Assembly (NCBI GenBank): GCA_000632805.1
Contig: CP007444.1
Coordinates: 3,646,772-3,710,771 of the forward strand
Direction: 5' to 3'
DNA from: Dyella jiangningensis
GTDB lineage: Bacteria; Pseudomonadota; Gammaproteobacteria; Xanthomonadales; Rhodanobacteraceae
Length of the DNA: 64,000 bases
Shown: one piece after another, positions 45,347 through 54,826 of the stretch
Position numbering within the stretch: position 1 is the stretch's first letter
Layout: every line of letters begins with the position of its first letter
Program-made: the position numbers and the translations under genes
Notes under the pieces: model-generated
Seen by the model: only the letters and a program-made list of their open reading frames with translations
Database searches by the model: none
Told to the model about the DNA's origin: nothing

Positions 45347-46048
45347 TCAGGCGAGTTCGGCGCGGGGCGGAAGGGACCAGTCGATCGGGGCCAGCCCGCG
45401 GCTTTCCAGGTACCGGTTCGCCGCCGAGAAGTGGCCGCAACCCAGGAAACCTCGGTGCGCCGACAAGGGAGATGGATGCACGGACCGCAAAACGCAATGG
45501 CGGTTGGCGTCGATGAGCTGGCCCTTCTTCTGGGCGTAGGAGCCCCAGAGCATGAAGACCAGGCCCTCCCGCTCCCGGTTGAGGGCGTCGATGGCGGCGT
45601 CGGTGAACCCTTCCCAGCCCTTGCCCTGGTGGGAACCGGCCATGCCGTGCTGCACGGTGAGCGTGGCGTTGAGCAGCAGCACGCCCCGATCCGCCCAGGG
45701 GGTGAGGCAACCGTGGTCCGGCGGCGCGATGCCCAGGTCCCGGTTGATCTCCTTGAAGATGTTCTGCAGCGACGGCGGCGTCTGCAAACCCGGCCTCACG
45801 GAAAAGCACAGGCCATGGGCCTGGTTCGGGCCGTGGTAGGGATCCTGTCCGAGAATCACCACGCGCACGGCATCGAACGGCGTGTGGTCGAAGGCGGCGA
45901 AGATTTCCGGCCCCGGCGGGTAAATCACCTTGCCGGCCTGCTTCTCCGTGCGAAGGAAGGCCGACAGCGCCTGCATGTCCGGCCGGCCAAGGTAGTCGCC
46001 GATGCGCTCCTTCCAGGAGGGCTCCAGCTTCACGCGATCCTCGGTCAT
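45347..46048 (-). CDS. ung: Uracil-DNA glycosylase, family 1
   Basis: The 233-residue base-excision repair enzyme removes uracil from DNA. The catalytic Asp lies in [18 protein letters not shown], followed by [15 protein letters not shown], the LLLNATLTV segment, and the minor-groove loop [18 protein letters not shown]. Length equals family 1 enzymes. Its ATG overlaps the stop of the dual-receiver gene by 4 bp, an unusual pairing. The rpoH promoter lies just after its stop. Confidence 0.96.
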   Translation of the reverse strand: MTEDRVKLEPSWKERIGDYLGRPDMQALSAFLRTEKQAGKVIYPPGPEIFAAFDHTPFDAVRVVILGQDPYHGPNQAHGLCFSVRPGLQTPPSLQNIFKEINRDLGIAPPDHGCLTPWADRGVLLLNATLTVQHGMAGSHQGKGWEGFTDAAIDALNREREGLVFMLWGSYAQKKGQLIDANRHCVLRSVHPSPLSAHRGFLGCGHFSAANRYLESRGLAPIDWSLPPRAELA

Positions 46049-46887
46049 GCCGCCTCGTCGTGTTCGCGCAGGTGCTGCGATACACGCAACTGGAACAAGA
46101 GCTTGGTAATCAGCAGCTTTTCCTCGATGGGCTTCTCGACCAGGTCGTTGGCGCCGGTGCGCAGCAGCGCGGCCTGGTTGACCGGATTCTCGTCGCCCGT
46201 CATCACCAGCACCGGCAGGCGGCCCTTGCCGTAACCGTATTCGCGACGGATGCGTTCAAGCAGGTCGCCGCCGGTGAGCTCGCCCTTGAGGCTGACGTCG
46301 GTAAGCACGATGTCGGCGCCCACCTTGCCCTGCTCGCGTGCGGTATCCAGCAGCGCCAGCGCATCCTCGGCGCTGATCACGTGGCGCACGGTCAGGCCAT
46401 GCTTCTCCAGGATGCGGCGGGTCGCCAAAGCCACCACGCGGCTGTCTTCCACATAGAGCACTTCGCCCTCGGCCGAATCGGCCGGGCGCACGTAGCCGCG
46501 GATGAATTCCGCCAGGGCCTGGAAGCCCAGCGACTTGTCGAAGTAATCGGTGACGTGCTCGCCCAGGGTGCGGCTATGCAGGCGACCGTCGACGTCACCC
46601 GACACCACCACGATGGGGACATAGGCCTGTGCGGCCGATTCACGCACATGGCGCGCCAGCTCGAGGCCGTCGATGTCCGGCAGGCGCAGCGCAATGGTGA
46701 TGAAGTCGAATGCGCCGCCCTCGAGCAGCTCCTTCGCTTCCGCTCCGGTACCGGCGCCGACGACTTCCGATTCCGGCAGCTCGGCCTTCAGCACACGGGC
46801 GATCAGCTGGCGCACCACCTTGGAGCCGTCCACGACCAGCACCCGGGGCGCCGTTCCTATCACTCGACTGCTGAAACTCGTACTCAT
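46045..46887 (-). CDS. Response regulator with two receiver domains, first one degenerate
   Basis: The 280-residue protein has two receiver domains and no output domain. In the first (residues 13-130) the phosphoacceptor position is Ala66 ([12 protein letters not shown]) and the acidic pair is reduced to VVDGS, so it cannot be phosphorylated in the usual way. The second (about 140-270) keeps an Asp in [12 protein letters not shown], Thr in VLVMTGDE and Lys in [13 protein letters not shown] role as phosphate sink or adaptor is likely. It is translationally coupled to ung by ATGA. Confidence 0.85.
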   Translation of the reverse strand: MSTSFSSRVIGTAPRVLVVDGSKVVRQLIARVLKAELPESEVVGAGTGAEAKELLEGGAFDFITIALRLPDIDGLELARHVRESAAQAYVPIVVVSGDVDGRLHSRTLGEHVTDYFDKSLGFQALAEFIRGYVRPADSAEGEVLYVEDSRVVALATRRILEKHGLTVRHVISAEDALALLDTAREQGKVGADIVLTDVSLKGELTGGDLLERIRREYGYGKGRLPVLVMTGDENPVNQAALLRTGANDLVEKPIEEKLLITKLLFQLRVSQHLREHDEAA

Positions 46888-47032
46888 CCCCTGTCATCCA
46901 CCTGTTGGCCGGGATTCCCTATCCCTGTCCCCCGGGTGCAACCCTCCGGCACCACGATTCCAAGCCGGTATCTTGCACCGGTAAACCACCACTCGCATGA
47001 CTACTTGGCGCGGACGTGAGCCCGCGCACGCT

Positions 47033-48025
47033 TCATGCCGCCTTGCGCAACTGCCAGGCGCTGACCAGGCGGGCCCCCAGCCAGCCCAGCACAGCGGACG
47101 CCACCGGCACCGCGGCCAGCAGCCAGACCGGCAGCACATTGATCTGCAGCTTGCCGGCGTAGACCTGGCCCAGGCGGGCAACCGGCTCGGCCAGCGCCCA
47201 TTCCACCAATACGGCAAAACCCACCGCAAGCAGGCCACCGAACAGGCCGTACCAGATGCCGGCATACAAATAGGGGCGACGCACGAAGGCGCGGCTCGCG
47301 CCCACCAGCATCAGCACGCCGATTTCCTCGCTGCGGCTGGAAATGTCCACGCGCACCGTATTGCCCACGACCAGCAGCACCGCCACCGCGAGCAGCACCG
47401 CGAGAATCAGCACCGCGCGCTCGCCCACGCCGAGCAGCGCTTCCAGGCGCTGGCGCCAGGTGCCGCCATCCTGCACCTGGTCCACGCCCTGCATGCCGCG
47501 CACGTCGGTCACGAGGCTGTCGACGCTATCGGCCGTGGCATCGGGCTTGGGCAGCACTTCGAGCACGTAGGGCAGCGGGTTGGCGTCCAGCGTATGCAGC
47601 GCGCCGGAGAAGCCCTGCATCTTGGCCAGCTCGTCCATGCCCTGCTGCGGGGTCTTGACCGTCACCGCGGCGACGCTCGCATGGTCGCGCAACTTCTTCG
47701 CCATCAGATCGGCGGAGGACGCGCTCTGGCTGGGCTGCAGGAACACGCTGATGGTCTGGTTCTGGCCCAATGCCTCGCCCATCTTCTGCACGTTGCCGAG
47801 CAGCAGGTAGAAAGTGAGAGGGAGTGCCAGCGCGATCGCCATCACCGCCACCGTGAGCAGCGTGCCAACCGGACGCGACATCAAGCGGCGCAGGCTCGCC
47901 GCCGCGCTCCAGCCATGATGCTCGCGCCAGCTTGCGACCGGCCGCGGGCGATGACGGCCGCCTCGCCCGTGCGTCTCCGATAGCAAGGGGTTTTCGTTGA
48001 GTGGCATGTCGGTCTGCGTATTCAC
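47033..48025 (-). CDS. ftsX: Cell-division ABC permease FtsX
   Basis: The 330-residue inner-membrane protein works with FtsE at the septum to activate peptidoglycan amidases through EnvC. It has a long cytoplasmic N terminus, one helix (VGTLLTVAVMAIALALPLTFYLLL), a periplasmic loop of about 110 residues, and three further helices with the FtsX hallmark GNTVRVDISSRSEEIGVLMLVGAS. The start is GTG 48025, overlapping the ftsE stop as GTGA. Position after ftsE and upstream of rpoH matches the gammaproteobacterial arrangement. Confidence 0.95.
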   Translation of the reverse strand: MNTQTDMPLNENPLLSETHGRGGRHRPRPVASWREHHGWSAAASLRRLMSRPVGTLLTVAVMAIALALPLTFYLLLGNVQKMGEALGQNQTISVFLQPSQSASSADLMAKKLRDHASVAAVTVKTPQQGMDELAKMQGFSGALHTLDANPLPYVLEVLPKPDATADSVDSLVTDVRGMQGVDQVQDGGTWRQRLEALLGVGERAVLILAVLLAVAVLLVVGNTVRVDISSRSEEIGVLMLVGASRAFVRRPYLYAGIWYGLFGGLLAVGFAVLVEWALAEPVARLGQVYAGKLQINVLPVWLLAAVPVASAVLGWLGARLVSAWQLRKAA

Positions 48026-48699
48026 AGGACCTCCTCGGAAGCGATGTCGGCCACCAGGCGGCCGTGATCCAGCACTACCACGCGCTTCTTCATGCGCTTG
48101 ATCAGCGGCAGGTCATGGCTGGCCACCAGCACGGTCGTACCCACCTGCTGGAACTCGGCGAACAGCCCCATGATCTCCACCGCCAGCGTCGGGTCGAGGT
48201 TGCCGGTGGGTTCGTCAGCGATCAGCAGCATCGGCTTGGCCACGATGGCGCGCGCAATGCCCACCCGCTGCTGTTCGCCTGCCGACAGCGTGGCCGGCAG
48301 CTGGCGCTCATAGGAGAGCAGCCCCACTTTTTCGAGAGCGGCGCGCACGCGCTTGCTGCGATCGGCCGGCGCCATGCCGCCGATCATCAGCGGCAGCTCC
48401 ACGTTGGCGAAGACGGTGCGGTCCATCAGCAGGCGGTGATCCTGGAACACCATCCCGATGCGACGGCGCAGCTTCGGAATGCCGCTGCGACCGACCTTGG
48501 CGAGGTTCTGCCCGTCCAGCGTGATGTGGCCGTGCGATGGTCGCTCGATCAGGCCAAGCAGCTTGAGCAGCGTGCTCTTGCCCGCACCGGAGTGGCCGGT
48601 GACGAAGGCCATCTCGCCGGCCGCCACTTCAAAGGAAAGCTGCGACAAGGCCTCGTGGCCACCTTCATAGCGCTTGCTGACTTGGTCGAAGCGGATCAC
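48022..48699 (-). CDS. ftsE: Cell-division ATP-binding protein FtsE
   Basis: The 225-residue ABC ATPase powers FtsX. Walker A is GHSGAGKSTLL (about residue 36), the Q loop GMVFQDHRLL, the signature LSAGEQQRVGIARAI, and Walker B MLLIADEPTGNLDP. GTG 48699 gives MIRFDQVSKRY as the N terminus, matching E. coli FtsE (222 residues) in length. The upstream neighbour is not ftsY, as in E. coli, but a fold-back repeat whose end lies only 18 bp before the start codon. Confidence 0.95.
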   Translation of the reverse strand: MIRFDQVSKRYEGGHEALSQLSFEVAAGEMAFVTGHSGAGKSTLLKLLGLIERPSHGHITLDGQNLAKVGRSGIPKLRRRIGMVFQDHRLLMDRTVFANVELPLMIGGMAPADRSKRVRAALEKVGLLSYERQLPATLSAGEQQRVGIARAIVAKPMLLIADEPTGNLDPTLAVEIMGLFAEFQQVGTTVLVASHDLPLIKRMKKRVVVLDHGRLVADIASEEVL

Positions 48700-49095
48700 C
48701 GCGTGTCCCCGATCCTGAGAGTCTGCCCAATATCTTCTCGTAGCCCGCGTTGTCCACCAGAGCGCGCGAGGGAGTGGGGCGTGGCGCAGTGCCTGACTGG
48801 CCGTCAGGTCAAGCCGCGCACCGCTTCTTCGCGGGCTCTGGTAGGCAACCCTTCGGGCCGGGTCTGTTTGCCCACCGGCCTGCGTCATCGCTCAGTCGTG
48901 TATCGACATACACGCCATCGCTCTTCCTTGTCCGGCGGGCAAACAGCTCCCGGCGCGGGCCACGAGAAGATATTGGGCAGGCTCTAGCTGGAAGGATAAG
49001 GGATGCAGAGGAGAAGGTCAGGCGCTTTGTGTCGATCGGCTGCCGCGGATTCAGTCCGCGACAGCCATGCGTAGGCGCGCCGTGCGCGCCCGTGC
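48700..49095. other. Gene-free region between rhlB and ftsE
   Basis: Of these 396 bp, 268 form the fold-back element at 48718-48985. The remaining 110 bp next to the rhlB end show no recognisable signal or gene. Confidence 0.7.
48718..48985. mobile_element. 268-bp fold-back element with 32-bp terminal inverted repeats (MITE-like)
   Basis: The ends 48718-48749 and 48954-48985 are inverted copies matching at 30 of 32 positions (core CTGCCCAATATCTTCTCGT). Inside is a second inverted repeat, CTGTTTGCCCACCGG (48864-48878) / CCGGCGGGCAAACAG (48932-48946), 14 of 15 matching, around a GTGTAT-CGAC-ATACAC hairpin (48898-48913). A CCTGAC...GTCAGG hairpin lies in the left part. No ORF or clear target duplication is seen. 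It may be a non-autonomous transposable element or a structured RNA. Confidence 0.7.
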
Positions 49096-50799
49096 TCAAC
49101 GACCGGTGAAGAACCGGCTCAGGCGGCGGAAGAAACCCATCTTCTTCGGCGCGCTTTCGCCCTGCACGCCCGAGGTGATTGCCACATGGCGGGACGGACG
49201 TGCGTGGTTGGCGTCATTGCCGGTGCGCTCACGCTGCTGGCGGCGATCGCCACGCTGGCCACGGCCTTCGGCCGGTGTGGCGGCGACTTCGGCCGTCGCC
49301 ACCTCGCCCTCGCGGCGACGATTACGACCACCGCGGCGGCGGCGGCGCTTACGCGCGGCGCCATCACCCTCGGCGTTCTCGGCCGGGTTGGCTTCCGGTG
49401 CCACGGGCTTTTCAGGCTTCGCTTCGGCCGGGGCCTCGGCGCGCGGCTTGCGCGGTTCGCGCGGCTTGTCGCTGCGCGGACGGTCGCCGTCGCGGCCACT
49501 GCGGCTGCGCGAATGGCCACGCGAGCCGGCATCCTTCTCGCCACGCTGCTCCACCTTGTCGCCAAACGCGGCGCTGTCGGCAGCCGTGTCGGCCATGAAC
49601 TGGGCGTCCTGCTCGCGTGCCTTCGGCATCACCAGCATGTCGGCCTCGATGTTGGCGACCGGAATGCGCTGGCCGATGTAGCTTTCGATGTCCGGCAGGC
49701 TCATCGCGTACAGGTCGCAGGCAAAGCTGATGGCGTCGCCCTCGGCGCCCAGGCGCGCGGTGCGGCCGATGCGGTGCACGTAGTCTTCGGCGTCCTGCGG
49801 CAGGTCGTAGTTGAAGACGTGGCTGACCGCCGGGATGTGCAGGCCGCGCGCGGCGACATCGGTGCACACGAGGATGTCGAGCTGGCTCTCCTGGAAGCGC
49901 TGCAGCAGCTTCTGGCGCTTCAGCTGCGGCACGTCGCCGGACAGCGCGCCGACGCGATAGCCCTGGCGCTTGAGACGATCGGTGATCTTTTCTGCCGCGG
50001 CCTTGGTGTTGACGAAGATGATACTGCGCTCGGCCTTGGTGCGATCGAGCAGGTTGAGCAGCAACGGCATCTTCTCTTCCTTTGCGGGGAAGTAGACGAC
50101 CTGGCGCACGCGATCGGCGGTGACGTTCTCCGTCTCCACCTCGAGCTTCTCGGCGTTGTGCATGTGCTCATACGCCAGCTCCAGCACGCGATGGCTCAGC
50201 GTGGCGGAGAACAGCAGTACCTGGCGCTGCTCGCGCGTCGGCAGGCGGCGGAAGATGAAGCGCACGTCCTTGATGAAGCCGAGGTCGAACATGCGGTCCG
50301 CTTCGTCGATCACCATCACCTCGACGCCTTCGAAGCCGAACACGTGCTGCTTGTAGTAATCGAGCAGCCGGCCCGGGGTGGCGATGATGATGTCGCAGCC
50401 ATCTTTGAGCTGCTGGCGCTGCTTGTCGTAGTCCACGCCGCCATAGATCAGCGCGGTGCGCAGGCCGGTGTGGCGGCCGATGGCCTTGGCGTCCTTCTCG
50501 ATCTGGATGGCCAGTTCGCGGGTAGGCGCGATCACCAGGGCGCGCGGGTCGCTGTCCTTGCGCTCGGCCACGGCAGGCGTGGTGAGCAGGCGGTTCATCA
50601 TCGCGACAAGGAACGCGCAGGTCTTGCCAGTGCCCGTCTGGGCCTGGCCCGCCACGTCGCGGCCGGTGAGCGCGACCGGAAGGGTCAGCGCCTGGATCGG
50701 CGTGCAGCGGGTGAAGCCGGCCTCGTCGAGACCTTGCTGGAGCAGCGGATGGAGATCGAAGTTGGTGAAAAAAGTATCAGTGAGTACGGTTTGAGACAT
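49096..50799 (-). CDS. rhlB: DEAD-box ATP-dependent RNA helicase RhlB
   Basis: The 567-residue helicase unwinds RNA, in E. coli as part of the RNA degradosome. The Q motif region ([17 protein letters not shown]), Walker [35 protein letters not shown] and [10 protein letters not shown] are all present up to about residue 390. After that comes a tail of some 170 residues rich in Arg, Gly, Glu and Ala (for instance [17 protein letters not shown]) ending [13 protein letters not shown], much longer than in E. coli RhlB (421). It is divergent from trxA-rho, the conserved gammaproteobacterial neighbourhood. Confidence 0.94.
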   Translation of the reverse strand: MSQTVLTDTFFTNFDLHPLLQQGLDEAGFTRCTPIQALTLPVALTGRDVAGQAQTGTGKTCAFLVAMMNRLLTTPAVAERKDSDPRALVIAPTRELAIQIEKDAKAIGRHTGLRTALIYGGVDYDKQRQQLKDGCDIIIATPGRLLDYYKQHVFGFEGVEVMVIDEADRMFDLGFIKDVRFIFRRLPTREQRQVLLFSATLSHRVLELAYEHMHNAEKLEVETENVTADRVRQVVYFPAKEEKMPLLLNLLDRTKAERSIIFVNTKAAAEKITDRLKRQGYRVGALSGDVPQLKRQKLLQRFQESQLDILVCTDVAARGLHIPAVSHVFNYDLPQDAEDYVHRIGRTARLGAEGDAISFACDLYAMSLPDIESYIGQRIPVANIEADMLVMPKAREQDAQFMADTAADSAAFGDKVEQRGEKDAGSRGHSRSRSGRDGDRPRSDKPREPRKPRAEAPAEAKPEKPVAPEANPAENAEGDGAARKRRRRRGGRNRRREGEVATAEVAATPAEGRGQRGDRRQQRERTGNDANHARPSRHVAITSGVQGESAPKKMGFFRRLSRFFTGR

Positions 50800-51250
50800 T
50801 GCCTGGGTGACTTTAGGTACGAGCGGCACCATTGACGGCGGCGCCCGGCTCCTTGCCGGTGAGACGTTACAAGGAACAGGTGGATGGTCGGCGCAGCCAG
50901 AAGGCACGGCGGCAGGCCCAATCGTGAGATTGCGCGTGCCGGCGACGCTTGCCATGGCGGGCGCCGGAGGGAGCGGCGGTGTCCGACAGCTCCGCTGGCA
51001 TAGGTCAAAGGACTGCACTACGTAAGGGCTTGTCCGCCAAGGAAAACCCTCTCACCTATGTCAACGGAGCCGTCTGTGACGGCCCTTGAATCGCTTGAAT
51101 CGTGCCCCGAGTTACGTTGGAATGGAGGCCTGCCGCAACGGCTTAGAGACTTCCTTCCGGTACGACCCCGCGCTTCATGGGCATCCCAGTGTAGCCGATG
51201 CTGGCCGCGCGGTCGTGAAAGCCCTACCCCGCCTACCTTCGGAGACCCCG
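50800..51250. other. Gene-free divergent promoter region, rhlB / trxA
   Basis: This 451-bp stretch separates divergent rhlB and trxA and must hold both promoters, but no strong consensus boxes stand out. It contains an exact 9-bp tandem repeat, CTTGAATCG twice (51085-51102). Short ORFs in it lack start signals and resemble nothing known. Confidence 0.55.
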
Positions 51251-51577
51251 GTGAGCGACCTGATTACCCATGTAAGCGATGACGCCTTCGAGCAGGAAGT
51301 GCTCAATTCCGATACGCCCGTGCTGCTCGACTTCTGGGCGGAATGGTGCGGCCCGTGCAAGGCCATCGCGCCGATCCTGGACGAGCTGGCCCAGCAGTAC
51401 GAAGGCAAACTCCGCATCGCCAAGATCAACATCGACCATAACCAGAAGACGCCCCGCAACTACGGCGTCCGTGGCATCCCGACCCTGATGGTGTTCAAGA
51501 ACGGCAAGGTCGAAGCCACCCAGATCGGCGCCGTCAGCAAGGGTCAGCTGACCCAGCTGATCGACAAGGCCATCTAA
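51251..51577 (+). CDS. trxA: Thioredoxin 1
   Basis: The 108-residue cytoplasmic disulfide reductase has the active site [13 protein letters not shown], the cis-Pro in [11 protein letters not shown], and the expected length. GTG 51251 is preceded by GGAGACCCC. Longer in-frame extensions upstream do not resemble thioredoxins. It lies between rhlB and rho, as in E. coli, and may be cotranscribed with rho, from which it is separated by a 152-bp leader containing a strong hairpin. Confidence 0.96.
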   Translation: MSDLITHVSDDAFEQEVLNSDTPVLLDFWAEWCGPCKAIAPILDELAQQYEGKLRIAKINIDHNQKTPRNYGVRGIPTLMVFKNGKVEATQIGAVSKGQLTQLIDKAI

Positions 51578-51593
51578 GTTTTCTGAATTTCCT

Positions 51594-51623
51594 GGATCGC
51601 GGCGCTTTACGCCGCCGCGATCC
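51594..51623 (+). other. GC-rich hairpin between trxA and rho
   Basis: GGATCGCGGCG-CTTTACGC-CGCCGCGATCC is an 11-bp perfect stem with an 8-nt loop, 17 bp after the trxA stop. Only a weak T-rich stretch follows later (ATTTCTTT), so it may be a partial terminator or an attenuator in the rho leader. Confidence 0.55.
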
Positions 51624-51729
51624 CAGTGCTAGATTTCTTTCGTCCGTCGGGACTGTCCTGTCCCCCGCGCCGTCCGCGCAACGCAACCTTCCCTCCTGTT
51701 CATCAACGGCGCCCCGCAGAGGTTTGCCC

Positions 51730-53484
51730 GTGTCTGATATCGAAAGCAAAGAAACCAACGACGCAAAGAGCGCCGACGCCAAACCTGTGGCTGAAACCCG
51801 CACTCGCGCACCACGGCGGTCAGCGGCCGCGATGGCGGCCGCGGCGGAGGCCAAGGCCGAAAAGCAAGCCCAGCTGGACATGCCGCCTCCGCCGGTCGAG
51901 CGCGCCGAACGCACCGCTCCGCCTGTTGAGGCCCCAGCACCGGCGCCAGCATCTGCCGCCGAATCCTCCATGGGCCAGTCGCAGAACGAAGGCCAGCGCC
52001 CGCCGCAGGAAACCCGCGAGGGCGGCCAGCAGCAGGGTGGCGGCAACGGCAACCAGCCGTTCAACCGCAATGATCGCGATGGCCGCGGTCGCCGCCGCCG
52101 CCATGAGCGCAACCAGCAGCGTGGCCAGGGCGGCGGTGGCGGCGGTAACCAGCCGCACCCGCGTAACCCCAACGGCCTGCCGGTGGATGACGACTATGCC
52201 GATGCCGGCAGCAACGACCGCCTGATCAACCTCACCGAACTCAAGCGCAAGAACGCGATCCAGCTGCTGGAATTCGCCGAATCGCTGGGCGTGCAGGAGG
52301 GCGTGGCGCGTGCCCGCAAGCAGGACGTGGTCTTCAACATCCTCAAGGCGCATGCCCGCTCCGGCGGTGGCATCTGGGCCGAGGGCGTACTGGAAATCCT
52401 GCAGGACGGCTTCGGCTTCCTGCGCTCGGCCGACGAGTCCTACCTCGCCGGCCCGGACGACATCTACGTGTCGCCCAGCCAGATCCGCCGCTTCAACCTG
52501 CGTACCGGCGACTACATCACCGGACGCGTGCGCCATCCGAAGGAAGGCGAGCGTTACTTCGCGATGCTCAAGGTCGACGACATCAACGGCGATCCGCCGG
52601 AGGCGTCGAAGAACAAGATGCTGTTCGAGAACCTGACGCCGCTGTTCCCGCGCAAGGCGTTCAAGCTCGAGCGCGGCAACGGCTCCACCGAAGACATCAC
52701 CGGTCGCATCCTGGACCTGGTGGCGCCGGTGGGTCGCGGCCAGCGTGGCCTCATCGTCTCCCAGCCGAAGTCCGGTAAGACGATGATGCTGCAGAACGTC
52801 GCGCAGGCCATCCAGTACAACCATCCGGACGTCCATCTGATCATGCTGTTGATCGACGAGCGTCCGGAAGAAGTGACGGAAATTGCCCGCACCGTGCGTG
52901 CGGAAGTGATCTCCTCGACCTTCGACGAGCCCGCCGTGCGCCACGTGCAGGTCGCCGAGATGGTGATCGAGCGCGCCAAGCGCCTGGTCGAGCACAAGAA
53001 GGACGTCGTCATCCTGCTCGACTCCATCACCCGCCTCGCCCGCGCGTACAACACCGTGGTACCGAGCTCCGGCAAGGTGCTCACCGGTGGTGTGGATGCC
53101 AACGCCCTGCAGCGCCCGAAGCGCTTCTTCGGCGCGGCCCGCAACGTGGAAGAAGGCGGCAGCCTGACCATCATCGCCACCGCGCTGACCGACACCGGCA
53201 GCAAGATGGACGAGGTGATCTACGAAGAGTTCAAGGGCACCGGCAACATGGAAGTGCACCTGAGCCGCCGCATCTCCGAAAAGCGCGTCTACCCGGCCAT
53301 CGACATCAACCGCTCCGGCACCCGCCGCGAGGACCTGCTGATCGAGCCGGACCTGCTCTCCAAGATCTGGATCCTGCGCAAGCTGCTGCATCCGATGGAC
53401 GAACTGGCCGCGATGGAGTTCATGCTCGACAAGATGAAGAACACCAAGTCCAACGACGAGTTCTTCAATTCGATGAAACGCTGA
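51730..53484 (+). CDS. rho: Transcription termination factor Rho, with long disordered N terminus
   Basis: The 584-residue hexameric RNA-dependent ATPase ends transcription at Rho-dependent sites. The conserved core starts near residue 165 ([23 protein letters not shown]), with RNA-binding GFGFLRS, P loop SQPKSGKT near 344, [11 protein letters not shown], and [11 protein letters not shown]. Before the core lies a low-complexity part of about 160 residues, first Ala/Pro/Glu-rich, then Gly/Gln/Arg/Asn-rich ([20 protein letters not shown]). E. coli Rho (419) lacks this. GTG 51730 gives MSDIESKE; a TTG six bases upstream is less likely. A terminator follows. Confidence 0.96.
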   Translation: MSDIESKETNDAKSADAKPVAETRTRAPRRSAAAMAAAAEAKAEKQAQLDMPPPPVERAERTAPPVEAPAPAPASAAESSMGQSQNEGQRPPQETREGGQQQGGGNGNQPFNRNDRDGRGRRRRHERNQQRGQGGGGGGNQPHPRNPNGLPVDDDYADAGSNDRLINLTELKRKNAIQLLEFAESLGVQEGVARARKQDVVFNILKAHARSGGGIWAEGVLEILQDGFGFLRSADESYLAGPDDIYVSPSQIRRFNLRTGDYITGRVRHPKEGERYFAMLKVDDINGDPPEASKNKMLFENLTPLFPRKAFKLERGNGSTEDITGRILDLVAPVGRGQRGLIVSQPKSGKTMMLQNVAQAIQYNHPDVHLIMLLIDERPEEVTEIARTVRAEVISSTFDEPAVRHVQVAEMVIERAKRLVEHKKDVVILLDSITRLARAYNTVVPSSGKVLTGGVDANALQRPKRFFGAARNVEEGGSLTIIATALTDTGSKMDEVIYEEFKGTGNMEVHLSRRISEKRVYPAIDINRSGTRREDLLIEPDLLSKIWILRKLLHPMDELAAMEFMLDKMKNTKSNDEFFNSMKR

Positions 53485-53510
53485 TCGCCAGCGCTACGCC
53501 GGAAAACACA

Positions 53511-53538
53511 AAGGCCGCCTACGGGCGGCCTTTTTTTT
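53511..53538 (+). terminator. Rho-independent terminator after rho
   Basis: GGCCGCC-TACG-GGCGGCC with flanking AA/TT is a tight tetraloop hairpin followed by eight T residues, 26 bp after the rho stop. Confidence 0.93.
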
Positions 53539-53586
53539 CGTTGATCGCCAAATCAGCGGACGTGCGCTCGTGCAGCCTTGGCAAAC

Positions 53587-53616
53587 AAAAGGCCGGGCGC
53601 CTCGTGACGCCCGGCC
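53587..53616 (-). terminator. Terminator after the OmpA-like lipoprotein gene
   Basis: On the minus strand AAGGCCGGGCG-TCACGAGG-CGCCCGGCCTT leads into TTTTG, about 30 bp after the stop of the gene at 53647. Confidence 0.8.
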
Positions 53617-53646
53617 TTCGATGCGGAACCGCTCTCGTCAGTTCAC

Positions 53647-54228
53647 TCAGGTACTACCGGTGAAATCCGTCACCAGGGTCACGCGGCGGTTCGGTTGGCC
53701 TTCTTCGCCCTTGGCGCCTTTCACAACCTGGCGGTTCTTCACTTCGCCGTAGCCGACGGCGCGGACCTGTTCGGCGTTGAGGCCGCCGGTCTGGATCAGA
53801 TAGTCGCGAACGGCGTCCGCGCGCTTCTGCGCGAGGCGGCGGTTGTGGGCTGCGCTGCCGGAGGGATCGGCGAAGCCTTCGGCGGTGATCACCGCGGTGG
53901 AATGGTGATCCTTGATGATCTTGGCGAAATCATCGAGCTGCTTCTTGTCGTCGTCACGAATCGTGGATTGGTTCGTGTCGAAATGCGCGATCGTGTTCAC
54001 GCTGATGCGGCCCTGCATGGCGGTGATCTGCGAGTCGTACTGCGTGAACTTCTGCTGCATCTCCTGCTTGATCGAGTCGATTTCCTGCTGCTGCTTCTGA
54101 TCGTTGCCGCGCAACTCGGTGATAGCGGCGTCGTAGTCGGCCTTCTTGACGAAGTCGGAACAGCCGCAGAGCGCGACGATCATTGCACCCGCGAATGCAC
54201 GAACGACGTAGGTGGTATGGCGTGCCAT
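53647..54228 (-). CDS. OmpA-family lipoprotein with coiled coil
   Basis: The 193-residue protein has a lipoprotein signal ending VALCGCS (lipobox Cys about 21-23), a helical coiled-coil part (YDAAITELRGNDQKQQQEID to about residue 75), and an OmpA-like peptidoglycan-binding domain: NTIAHFDTNQSTIRDDDKKQLDDFAKII, TAEGFADPSGSAAHNRRLAQKRADAV and GYGEVKNR. It would tie the outer membrane to the cell wall, like Pal, but it lies far from any tol-pal genes and carries the extra coiled coil. A terminator follows. Confidence 0.9.
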   Translation of the reverse strand: MARHTTYVVRAFAGAMIVALCGCSDFVKKADYDAAITELRGNDQKQQQEIDSIKQEMQQKFTQYDSQITAMQGRISVNTIAHFDTNQSTIRDDDKKQLDDFAKIIKDHHSTAVITAEGFADPSGSAAHNRRLAQKRADAVRDYLIQTGGLNAEQVRAVGYGEVKNRQVVKGAKGEEGQPNRRVTLVTDFTGST

Positions 54229-54487
54229 GGGTTGGTCTCCTCTTGTTTGGCTTCATGCGTGCGCCTGTCCTGAACAGCAAGACAGCTGCATGCCGAGAGA
54301 CCCCGCCCCCTACGTCAGGCGGAACGCGCTGAAGCCTCCCGGTTGTCACGCATGCCGAGCCATACGGGCACACGCACACACCGACCCACCGCAGCCATCA
54401 ACCGCCTGACCGCGGTCTCACGAGACACTGCGCCAGCGGACCGAAAGACCAGATGAAGATGAAGGGGACTTTTTTGTTAAGCGCGAC

Positions 54488-54736
54488 TCACGATGGACGT
54501 CGAGTCACCTTTCTGAATCGATGCTCTTGCACGAGCCACATCGCCACACCGAAACCTGCGCCGGCCATCAGCCACAACATTGCCGACTGCGCCGTGGTAA
54601 GCCGTGGATGCGGAATGAGATAGGTCATGATGAAGAACATCGGCAGGCCGTAGAAGGCCACGCCGCTGCGTAACACGAAGCGCAGCATGCCTCGCTTGCG
54701 CGTCCTTGCCCATCGGTCGAACTCTCCTGACTGCAT
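54488..54736 (-). CDS. Small membrane protein of unknown function
   Basis: The 82-residue protein has a basic N terminus (FDRWARTRKRG) and two hydrophobic helices (FVLRSGVAFYGLPMFFIMTYL and SAMLWLMAGAGFGVAMWLV) with a short loop between, ending in a basic tail. ATG 54736 has AAGGGA eight bases upstream. It lies after the chemoreceptor gene on the same strand with a 90-bp gap. No family is recognised. Confidence 0.6.
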   Translation of the reverse strand: MQSGEFDRWARTRKRGMLRFVLRSGVAFYGLPMFFIMTYLIPHPRLTTAQSAMLWLMAGAGFGVAMWLVQEHRFRKVTRRPS

Positions 54737-54826
54737 GTTCCCTTCTCGCCTTCCCGCATGTCTGCCGTGACCAACGCATGGAACGCGCGAGTGCCCCATG
54801 CGTTGAACGCCACCAAGAAGTATGGA

